This document shows positions 32,501 to 38,089 of a DNA stretch of 38,089 nt, piece after piece. Position numbers and translations under genes: made by a program. How positions within the stretch are numbered: position 1 is the first letter of the stretch; the number at the start of each line of letters is the position of its first letter. A model generated the notes under the pieces. It worked only from the letters and a program-made list of their open reading frames with translations, was not told the DNA's origin and ran no database searches. This stretch comes from Bacteroidota bacterium. Its GTDB lineage: Bacteria; Bacteroidota; Bacteroidia; Cytophagales; Cyclobacteriaceae. The stretch lies in contig JAQCJI010000018.1 of assembly GCA_027593175.1 (NCBI GenBank), positions 1 through 38,089 on the forward strand, written 5' to 3'.

Positions 32501-32937
32501 AAATCGCAGGCCTCCACCAGGTGGTTGATCATGCCCTGCAGTCCCAACGCACGCCCATCGTCTGGGGAATAGATGCGTGTGATACCATAGTCATGGAGAA
32601 GGGTAATTTCTTCTGGTAAGATGGTCCCCCCTCCTCCTCCAAAAATTTTAATAGAAGAACCCCCTTTTTCTTGAAGTAGGTCGTACATGTATTTGAAAAA
32701 TTCCACATGCCCCCCTTGGTAGGAGGTGATGGCAATGGCCTGCACATCTTCTTGGATGGCACAGTCTACAATTTCTTGAACGGAGCGATTGTGCCCCAGG
32801 TGGATCACCTCACAGCCCGTGGATTGGATGATGCGACGCATGATATTGATGGCGACATCGTGGCCGTCAAAGAGGGAGGCCGCCGTGACAATTCGGATAT
32901 GGTGCTTGGGAAGATAATTCTCAGTAGGTAAAGTCAT
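29560..32937 (-). CDS. icmF: Fused isobutyryl-CoA mutase (B12 domain, G-protein chaperone and mutase)
   Basis: A 1125-aa adenosylcobalamin enzyme. Residues 12-140 form the B12-binding domain with [14 protein letters not shown] (His26 as the lower ligand in DGHD) and FGGGGGTI. Residues about 190-420 form the MeaI-type GTPase with P-loop GTGGAGKS (203-210). The rest is the mutase TIM-barrel region, including [42 protein letters not shown] and [12 protein letters not shown]. The B12-GTPase-mutase order and the GVFPF loop, in place of the RQYAGF of methylmalonyl-CoA mutase, point to IcmF. It interconverts isobutyryl-CoA and n-butyryl-CoA, which links valine and fatty-acid metabolism. A GTG at 32967 is in frame; ATG 32937 fits the family better. 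It heads the minus-strand block of six genes. Confidence 0.95.
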   Translation of the reverse strand: MTLPTENYLPKHHIRIVTAASLFDGHDVAINIMRRIIQSTGCEVIHLGHNRSVQEIVDCAIQEDVQAIAITSYQGGHVEFFKYMYDLLQEKGGSSIKIFGGGGGTILPEEITLLHDYGITRIYSPDDGRALGLQGMINHLVEACDFPLGGDLDVEKELSIKETGQVARVISAFENFPERSAPLLEKIRKASQKVIVPVLGITGTGGAGKSSLVDELVRRFLMDFEDKRVAIISVDPSKRKTGGALLGDRIRMNAIHHPRVYMRSLATRQSNLALSKYVQDAVDTVKAAGYDLVILETSGIGQSDTEIIEHSDLSLYVMTPEYGAASQLEKIDMLDFADLIALNKFDKRGALDALRDVRKQYKRNHNLWETEDEDLPVVGTMASQFNDPGMNRLYALVVAGLGQKFENWKSNFQGAMGTSEKVYIIPPARMRYLSEITEVNRKYDRWVEEQGEVAQQLYSIQKSMEVIATAQVSDRDRLLKELQEVYTQVALHLDPKNKKWLEEWPAEAARYRGEHYTYLVRGKEIQVKTYHSSLSDSRISKVALPTYQAWGELLKWGLRENLPGKFPYTAGVFPFKREGEDPTRMFAGEGGPERTNKRFHYLSKGMPAKRLSTAFDSVTLYGEDPDYRPDIYGKIGNAGVNICCLDDAKKLYSGFNLIHPMTSVSMTINGPAATMTAFFMNAAIDQQCEVYIKEKGLEKQVNAQIDAIYAKKGLPRPTYRGALPEGNNGLGLMLLGVTGDQVLPQEVYAQIKKDTLSKARGTVQADILKEDQAQNTCIFSTEFSLRLMGDVQQYFNNHQIRNFYSVSISGYHIAEAGANPITQLALTLSNGFTYLEYYLSGGMAINEFAPNLSFFFSNGIDPEYAVIGRVARRIWAKALKLKYGANDRAQQLKYHIQTSGRSLHAQEIDFNDIRTTLQALYAIYDNCNSLHTNAYDEAITTPTEGSVRRAIAIQLIINKELGLSKNENPLQGSFIIDELTDLVEEAVYQEFDSITERGGVLGAMETMYQRGKIQEESLHYEMLKHTGEYPIIGVNTFLSSEGSPTLIPGEVIRATAEEKEGQIQTLVLLHQAFPDQVSEQLKRVKKAAISNENVFDCLMEASKYCSLGQLTQALYEVGGQYRRNM

Positions 32938-33034
32938 GTTTTTGGGTTCACTTCTAGCAAAAAGCACAATTCAGGTTCAAATTCTGCACTTTTTCTGTGT
33001 TTAAATATAGGAAAAACTAGCTGGAGCTCTCCTT

Positions 33035-33065
33035 ATTTTATTTGGATTTACAAAATTTTATTTGG
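33035..33065. repeat. Two copies of an 11-bp direct repeat, 20 bp apart
   Basis: ATTTTATTTGG occurs at 33035-33045 and again at 33055-33065. The 20-bp period is about two helical turns, so both copies face the same side of the DNA. It lies in the 255-base gap between divergent icmF and the sugar transporter. The repeat is certain; a role as a paired activator site is inferred. Confidence 0.45.
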
Positions 33066-33192
33066 TTAAAAACATAACCCAGAATTCCAGGACTGAGGTT
33101 TACCACGTTTTAAAAGAGGTAAAATTTCTGCTTCTATTTTGAAATCTAGCCCTTCTCCTTAGTTTAGTGGATTAATATCTCCTGCCCAAGCC

Positions 33193-34542
33193 ATGTCCTC
33201 TAAAACCTACGCCTTCTTTATCTCTCTCACTGCCGCCCTAGGTGGCTTTTTGTTTGGCTTTGACACTGCCGTCATTTCGGGTGCCGAGCGAGCCATCCAA
33301 GAAGTCTGGAAATTAAACGACTGGGTACACGGCTTGGCCATTGCTTCAGCCCTATACGGCACGGTAATCGGCGCCCTGCTAGGTGGCATCCCCGCCGAAA
33401 AGATGGGTAGGAAAAAGAGCCTTCTCTGGATTGGACTCTTCTATTTTATCTCTGCCGTAGGCTCTGGGATAGCCTGGGATGTAAATTCATTCACCTTCTT
33501 CCGATTTTTAGGGGGCTTGGGAGTAGGTGCCTCCTCTGTAGTGGCTCCCATGTACATTTCCGAGATCGCTCCGGCCAAAAGCCGCGGTCTACTCGTAGCT
33601 CTGTATCAATTTAACATTGTGTTTGGCATCGTGATGGCCTACGTATCCAACTATTGGATTGGTACCGCTGGCATACCAGAAGACTGGAGATGGATGCTTG
33701 GTGTGGAAGCGATACCGGCTATTCTATACACGGTATTAATTATCCGAATTCCAGAAAGCCCACGCTGGTTGATCACCAAATTCAATGATCTGACCAAGGC
33801 TCGAGCCATCCTAACCCGAACCGATCCAGAAGGCGTGGAAGAAACACTACGATTGGCATTGGCCGAGAGTCAATCCGCCCAAGCCAAGAATTCCTCTGGA
33901 TTTGGCATCCTTTTTCGCCCACAGTACTTATCCTGTACGCTGCTAGCCATCGCCATTGCTTTTTTCAACCAAGTCTCTGGTATCAATGCAATTATCTATT
34001 TTGCCCCTCGAGTTTTTGAAATGGCGGGAATTTCTACTGAAAACGCCTTGATCTCCACCATCGGCATCGGCTTAGTCAACCTGTTTGCCACCTTCTTTGG
34101 ACTATACCTCATCGACCGAATCGGTCGTAAAAAATTGATGTACATCGGTTCCTTCGGATACATCATCTCCCTTACCCTAATGGCTTATAATTTTCTTGGC
34201 CCAGGTATCCCAAGCTTTTGGTTGCCCATCTTCGTTTTTGGATTTATCGCCTCCCATGCCGTGGGTCAGGGTTCGGTAATCTGGGTATTTATCTCCGAAA
34301 TGTTCCCCAACGAACTCCGAGCTTATGGCCAATCCCTGGGTTCCTTTACCCACTGGATCTTGGCAGCTGTGATTGCAAATGTATTCCCCTTCTTTGCTAA
34401 TCAATTTGGTCCAGGCTACATCTTCGCATTTTTCTGCCTAATGATGGTAGTGCAACTGGCATGGGTCCGGTTTGCCATGCCTGAAACGAAGGGGAGATCC
34501 CTGGAAGAAATTCAACAAGCATTACAAAAAAACAATGTCTGA
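33193..34542 (+). CDS. MFS sugar transporter (sugar porter family)
   Basis: A 449-aa, twelve-helix major-facilitator sugar symporter of the XylE/GLUT-like group. Family signatures are GFLFGFDTAVISGA (18-31), AEKMGRKKSL after TM2, PESPRWLI (the post-TM6 motif) and NQVSGINAIIYFAPRVF in TM7. DRIGRKKLMYIG in the second half and the C-terminal PETKGRSLEEIQ complete the set. The sugar cannot be fixed from sequence; the adjacent PfkB-type kinase suggests fructose or another hexose. The next gene begins inside its 3' end, giving an 8-base overlap and translational coupling. Regulation may involve the 20-bp-spaced direct repeats upstream. Confidence 0.94.
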   Translation: MSSKTYAFFISLTAALGGFLFGFDTAVISGAERAIQEVWKLNDWVHGLAIASALYGTVIGALLGGIPAEKMGRKKSLLWIGLFYFISAVGSGIAWDVNSFTFFRFLGGLGVGASSVVAPMYISEIAPAKSRGLLVALYQFNIVFGIVMAYVSNYWIGTAGIPEDWRWMLGVEAIPAILYTVLIIRIPESPRWLITKFNDLTKARAILTRTDPEGVEETLRLALAESQSAQAKNSSGFGILFRPQYLSCTLLAIAIAFFNQVSGINAIIYFAPRVFEMAGISTENALISTIGIGLVNLFATFFGLYLIDRIGRKKLMYIGSFGYIISLTLMAYNFLGPGIPSFWLPIFVFGFIASHAVGQGSVIWVFISEMFPNELRAYGQSLGSFTHWILAAVIANVFPFFANQFGPGYIFAFFCLMMVVQLAWVRFAMPETKGRSLEEIQQALQKNNV

Positions 34543-35413
34543 ACCCGTCGTACTCTTCGGAGAAATGCTTTGGGACTGCCTTCCTACAGGAGCAGTCCCG
34601 GGTGGCGCGCCCATGAATGTAGCATTACACTTGCACCAATTGGGTCTTCCTACCCGATTGATCTCTGCCGTGGGAAAAGATGGCGATGGGGAAAAACTGC
34701 TAGACTTCCTGCGTTCCTTTAACCTCCCCTTGGATTTGGTTCAAGTTCTGGAGAAACAGGCTACTTCTAAGGTAGTGGTAGACAGCAGTAATATAGAAAA
34801 TATTCGCTACGATATCCTTGCTCCTGTGGCTTGGGACTTTTTGACATGGTCCCCCGAGCAAGACCAAATCGTAGCCGAGGCAGATGCCTTTTTATTCGGT
34901 ACGCTGGGCGCACGTCACCCCGAAAGTTTGGCCACGCTGCTCAAGTTGCTCCGCCACCCTACCCTTCGAATTTTTGATGCCAACCTGAGGCCTCCACACT
35001 ATTCTTTTGACGTAATTGAGACGCTGCTGGGCTACACAGACATCCTCAAAATCAACGAAGACGAGTTGGAAGTGTTTGCAGCGCACTTTGGCACCGAAGC
35101 CACCATTCCTGGCCTCTGTGGCTATTTGGATCAGCAGTACCCCATTTCCATCATCTGCATCACCCGTGGATCAAAAGGTGCCGCCATCTACCAAAAAGGA
35201 TCGATTGTGGTACACCCAGGGTATAAAGTAGCCCTCCAAGATTCGATCGGTGCGGGAGATGCATTTTTGAGTGGATTTATCAAAACCTACCTGGAAGAAA
35301 AATCCCCAGAGGAAATCATCGATTTTGCCTGCAAGCTAGGTGGCTATGTCGCTACTCAAAAAGGTGGAGCACCAAGGTATTCGGAGGAGGATGTGCTAAG
35401 GGAGATACGGTAA
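34535..35413 (+). CDS. PfkB-family carbohydrate kinase (fructokinase-like)
   Basis: A 292-aa ribokinase/PfkB-fold kinase. The N-terminal GEMLWDCLPTGAVPGGAPMNVALHLHQLG (9-37) contains the GG substrate-contact motif. The C-terminal DSIGAGDAFLSGF (236-248) contains the catalytic base Asp242 and the anion hole GAGD. FDANLRPPHY and ITRGSKGAAIYQKG are also typical. The pattern is that of bacterial fructokinases, consistent with the coupled sugar transporter: uptake followed by phosphorylation at the cytoplasmic face. ATG 34535 is the start that matches the family; a longer frame from 34472 lies inside the transporter. The 141-base gap to topA holds the topA promoter candidate. Confidence 0.92.
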   Translation: MSEPVVLFGEMLWDCLPTGAVPGGAPMNVALHLHQLGLPTRLISAVGKDGDGEKLLDFLRSFNLPLDLVQVLEKQATSKVVVDSSNIENIRYDILAPVAWDFLTWSPEQDQIVAEADAFLFGTLGARHPESLATLLKLLRHPTLRIFDANLRPPHYSFDVIETLLGYTDILKINEDELEVFAAHFGTEATIPGLCGYLDQQYPISIICITRGSKGAAIYQKGSIVVHPGYKVALQDSIGAGDAFLSGFIKTYLEEKSPEEIIDFACKLGGYVATQKGGAPRYSEEDVLREIR

Positions 35414-35482
35414 TTATTTTAAAATTGCTTGAACAATTACCTACCTTCCCCAGTAAATAATATCTCCCTTCAGATTTATTAA

Positions 35483-35514
35483 TTTGGAGGAGAAGCCAAT
35501 GCCCTCTATTTTTA
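35483..35514 (+). promoter_or_regulatory. Candidate topA promoter
   Basis: TTTG (35483-35486), a 20-base spacer and TATTTTTA (35507-35514, seven of eight consensus -7 positions counting the two free ones) precede the topA ATG by 40 bases. Spacing is within the Bacteroidota range. Confidence 0.45.
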
Positions 35515-35522
35515 GCCCTTCA

Positions 35523-35544
35523 TTTAGGGTACCGTTTCCCTAAA
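35523..35544 (+). promoter_or_regulatory. Hairpin in the topA leader
   Basis: TTTAGGG (35523-35529) pairs with CCCTAAA (35538-35544) around an 8-base loop. It ends 10 bases before the topA start codon. It lies within the predicted 5'-UTR and could affect translation start; as DNA it is also a supercoil-sensitive inverted repeat. Confidence 0.45.
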
Positions 35545-35554
35545 CCTCACTTTT

Positions 35555-37882
35555 ATGTCAAAAAATCTTGTCATTGTAGAATCCCCCGCCAAAGCAAAAA
35601 CCATTGAAGGTTACCTGGGAAAGGACTTTAAGGTTGCCTCCAGCTACGGCCACGTGAGGGATCTTCCCAAAGGTGACAAGGCGATCGATGTCAAAAATCG
35701 ATTCAAACCTACCTACGAGGTTACGGCAGATAAAAAAGAGGTGATCAAAAACCTAAAGTCTTTGGTGAAGGATGCCGAAATGGTCTATCTAGCCAGTGAC
35801 GATGACCGCGAAGGAGAAGCCATTTCCTGGCACTTAAAAGAAGTTTTGAAGTTGGAGGAGCAGAATTGCAAGCGCATCGTCTTTCGGGAGATCACCAAAA
35901 ATGCAATAATCAAAGCCATCGAAAATCCACGCGGCATCGACTACGACCTCGTGAATGCCCAACAGGCAAGACGCATCTTAGACCGATTGGTGGGCTTTGA
36001 ACTTTCACCCATTCTTTGGAAAAAAATAAAGACTGGACTTTCTGCAGGACGCGTACAGTCTGTGGCGGTTCGCTTGATTGTGGAGCGCGAGCGGGAGATT
36101 GAAGCGCACAATTCCAAATCTGCTTTCCGGATCACCGCGCGCTTTGAGGTGGAAGGCAAGTCCTTCCAGGCCGAGTTGCCTAAGAAATTTGAAACCAAGG
36201 CCGAAGCCGAGGCTTTTCTCAAAAATTGCTTGGAGGCGAGTTTCTCCGTAGCCAACCTAGAGAAAAAGCCAGCCAAAAAGAGCCCTGCAGCTCCATTTAC
36301 TACTTCTACGCTACAGCAGGAGGCTTCCCGCAAACTCTATTTCTCTGTGGCACAGACCATGTCTGTAGCACAGAAATTGTACGAAGCGGGAAAGATTAGC
36401 TACATGCGTACCGACAGCACCAACTTGTCTCAGGATGCCTTGGCCGCAGCCAAGTCTGCCATCGAACAGGCTTTTGGAGCCAGCTACCATACCCAGCGAA
36501 AGTTCGCTACCAAAAACGAAAGTGCCCAAGAAGCACACGAAGCGATTCGCCCCACCGATTTTTCTGTTCCCCAGGTTTCCGGAGACCGCAACGAGCAGCG
36601 CTTATACGAGTTAATCTGGAAGCGAGCCATTGCCTCCCAGATGAGCGATGCGGCCTTGGAACGCACCACCATCACCGTAGGCATTTCCAATTCCCCCTTG
36701 CAACTGCAAGTGACTGGGGAAGTGATCACCTTCGATGGATTTTTGAAGGTGTACTTGGAAGATACGGATGAGGAACCGGAAGATGAGGAAAGTGGTAATA
36801 CTTCCCTGCTCCCTCCAATGAAAGTGGGACAGGAATTGCGCTTGAAAGAAATGAAAGGTCGCGAAACCTTCACCCGACCTGCCCCACGCTACACGGAAGC
36901 TTCTTTGGTGAAAAAGTTGGAAGAGTTAGGCATCGGCCGACCTTCTACCTACGCCCCCACCATTTCCACCATCCAAAAGCGCGACTACGTAAATAAAGAA
37001 GCTCGAGAAGGTATTTCTCGTGGCTACGTGGAAATGGTTATTTCGGGTGGGGAATTTAAAGAGGCACGCAAATCAGAAATTACGGGAGCGGAGAAAAATA
37101 AGCTCTTCCCTACCAATATAGCCATGGTCGTCAATGACTTTTTAGTTGAGCATTTTCCAAATGTGATCGACTTCCACTTTACCGCCAAGGTAGAGAAGGA
37201 GTTTGATGAGATTGCATCTGGAGGCCAAGATTGGCAAGACATGATTGACGCGTTTTACGGTAAGTTTCATCACAGTGTGGAAAAAACCCAGCAAGTATCT
37301 CGTCAAGATATCAATACGAGCCGAAGCTTAGGGATACATCCCGTATCGGGTAAACCAATTTTTGCACGATTGGGTAAATTTGGACCTTTGGTACAGATTG
37401 GTGATAATGACGACGAAGAAAAGCAGTTTGCTAGCTTGAAGAAAGGACAGTTTATTGAAAACCTCAGCCTAGCCGATGCCTTGGAATTATTTAAGCTTCC
37501 ACGAGAGGTCGGCGTATTTGAGGATAAAAAGATGATCGCTGCTTTAGGAAGATTTGGCCCCTACATCAAGCACGAATCGGCTTTCTATTCCTTGCAAAAG
37601 GAACAAGACCCCATGGTCATTACCGAGGAGGAAGGCATCCAATTAATTTTGGCTAAGCGGGAGTCTGATGCAAATAAGCAGATCAAAATTTTTGTGGAAA
37701 ATCCAGAGATCCAGTTGTTGAACGGACGCTGGGGCCCATATATCAAGATGGGGAAAAATAATTACAAAATCCCGAAAGGCAAGGAAGCCTCAGACCTGAC
37801 CTATGCTGAGACGCTCGACATCATCGAATCCCAATCCGATACCAATAAGAAAAAAGGGCGGTTTGCAGCGAAGAAGAAGTAA
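35555..37882 (+). CDS. topA: DNA topoisomerase I
   Basis: A 775-aa type IA topoisomerase that relaxes negative supercoils. The Toprim domain (about 1-125) contains VIVESPAKAKTIEGYLG and the metal motif SDDDREGE (Asp82, Asp84, Glu86). The catalytic tyrosine is Tyr283 in ISYMRTDSTNLS. GIGRPSTYAPTISTIQKRDYV is a further core block. The C-terminal part from about residue 590 lacks zinc-finger cysteines. It carries repeated Toprim_Crpt-like units (FARLGKFGPLVQIG, IAALGRFGPYIKHE, LNGRWGPYIKMG), as in many Bacteroidota. The tail is Lys-rich (KKKGRFAAKKK). ATG 35555 matches the family start. Confidence 0.97.
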   Translation: MSKNLVIVESPAKAKTIEGYLGKDFKVASSYGHVRDLPKGDKAIDVKNRFKPTYEVTADKKEVIKNLKSLVKDAEMVYLASDDDREGEAISWHLKEVLKLEEQNCKRIVFREITKNAIIKAIENPRGIDYDLVNAQQARRILDRLVGFELSPILWKKIKTGLSAGRVQSVAVRLIVEREREIEAHNSKSAFRITARFEVEGKSFQAELPKKFETKAEAEAFLKNCLEASFSVANLEKKPAKKSPAAPFTTSTLQQEASRKLYFSVAQTMSVAQKLYEAGKISYMRTDSTNLSQDALAAAKSAIEQAFGASYHTQRKFATKNESAQEAHEAIRPTDFSVPQVSGDRNEQRLYELIWKRAIASQMSDAALERTTITVGISNSPLQLQVTGEVITFDGFLKVYLEDTDEEPEDEESGNTSLLPPMKVGQELRLKEMKGRETFTRPAPRYTEASLVKKLEELGIGRPSTYAPTISTIQKRDYVNKEAREGISRGYVEMVISGGEFKEARKSEITGAEKNKLFPTNIAMVVNDFLVEHFPNVIDFHFTAKVEKEFDEIASGGQDWQDMIDAFYGKFHHSVEKTQQVSRQDINTSRSLGIHPVSGKPIFARLGKFGPLVQIGDNDDEEKQFASLKKGQFIENLSLADALELFKLPREVGVFEDKKMIAALGRFGPYIKHESAFYSLQKEQDPMVITEEEGIQLILAKRESDANKQIKIFVENPEIQLLNGRWGPYIKMGKNNYKIPKGKEASDLTYAETLDIIESQSDTNKKKGRFAAKKK

Positions 37883-37935
37883 ATTCTAGTAAACTCCAGG
37901 CTCATACCATTCCTAGACCTAAAAATCGCCCTTAA

Positions 37936-37951
37936 CCCCTTTTTAAAGGGG
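37936..37951. repeat. REP-like hairpin, left copy
   Basis: CCCCTTT-TT-AAAGGGG forms a perfect 7-bp stem. Together with flanking bases it matches, in the opposite orientation, the copy at 38045-38060. It lies 54 bases after the topA stop codon and may also act as a terminator. Confidence 0.5.
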
Positions 37952-38044
37952 GAGTCCTCCAAATTGCTCCTCAAAAATTAGGTTGGAAAGGATGCTTTAA
38001 TTTTTCAATTTCTACTCCAATTTTTTGGATAGCAGGATGCAATT

Positions 38045-38068
38045 CCCCCTTGAAAGGGGGAGAGGGGG
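38045..38068. repeat. REP-like hairpin, right copy (inverted)
   Basis: CCCCCTT-GA-AAGGGGG (38045-38060) is followed by AGAGGGGG (38061-38068), giving alternative pairings of C- and G-runs. Its reverse complement lines up with the left copy at about 37921-37960. The pair thus forms an inverted-repeat unit like the BIME elements of other bacteria. Confidence 0.5.
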
Positions 38069-38089
38069 ATTCTTTTATAAACGGCAGAT

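Noticed and set aside
1-38089. CRISPR arrays, tRNA or rRNA genes, insertion sequences
   Set aside because: No regularly spaced repeats, no tRNA-like T-arm consensus in the gaps and no transposase motifs were found on reading both strands. A weak tRNA could still be missed without a covariance search.

Overview
This window looks like a chromosomal segment from a marine or aquatic Bacteroidota, most likely order Cytophagales (Cyclobacteriaceae / Algoriphagus-like). The evidence is a Met-tuned proton-pumping rhodopsin next to crtY and blh, a DUF1343/NamZ muramidase, a fused isobutyryl-CoA mutase, a glycine-lipid-type acyltransferase pair, a topoisomerase I with Toprim_Crpt-like repeats in place of zinc fingers, almost no Shine-Dalgarno sequences, and several exact copies of the Bacteroidota -7 promoter element TAnnTTTG. 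The lineage is an inference from gene content. No rRNA, tRNA, CRISPR array, insertion sequence or prophage gene was seen.

Layout. 1-2869 (+) is a phototrophy unit: rhodopsin, a GAAA-loop terminator, crtY (lycopene to beta-carotene) and blh (beta-carotene to retinal). 2860-5006 (-) is a three-gene operon with overlapping ends: a PlsC-like O-acyltransferase, an OlsB/GlsB-like N-acyltransferase and a CoA-binding-fold protein. Together they suggest amino-acid (glycine/ornithine) lipid synthesis. 5167-10614 (+) holds an SDR, an RlmI-like methyltransferase, a class III aminotransferase and a periplasmic penicillin-acylase-family hydrolase. 10615-11031 is a 417-base non-coding stretch, followed by msrB.

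11443-16097 (+) is a histidine operon, hisG-hisD-hisC-hisB(bifunctional). It is preceded by a previously unlisted 27-codon leader peptide with five His codons and a four-segment set of alternative pairings, the architecture of a ribosome-mediated attenuator. hisH, hisA, hisF and hisIE are not in the window. 16163-19089 carries an ATP-grasp ligase (-), a dolichol-phosphate-mannose-synthase-like GT2 (+) and a LolC/E-type permease (-) that overlaps the GT2 tail to tail. 19131-25349 (+) is namZ, fmt, folA, an SDR, cinA and a 2-oxoacid dehydrogenase E2, ending at a clear intrinsic terminator.

25441-32937 (-) is one unidirectional block: icmF, an OsmC-family gene, a 79-aa protein, an exported 113-aa protein, a 64-aa protein and a 953-aa hybrid histidine kinase. 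33193-35413 (+) is a sugar-porter/PfkB-kinase pair, an uptake-and-phosphorylation module. 35555-37882 (+) is topA, followed by an inverted pair of G/C-run hairpins resembling REP/BIME elements.

The points most worth a second look are the his leader peptide and attenuator, the rhodopsin leader palindrome together with the terminator lying 6 bases before crtY, the acyltransferase operon, and the small uncharacterised genes packed in front of the hybrid kinase.
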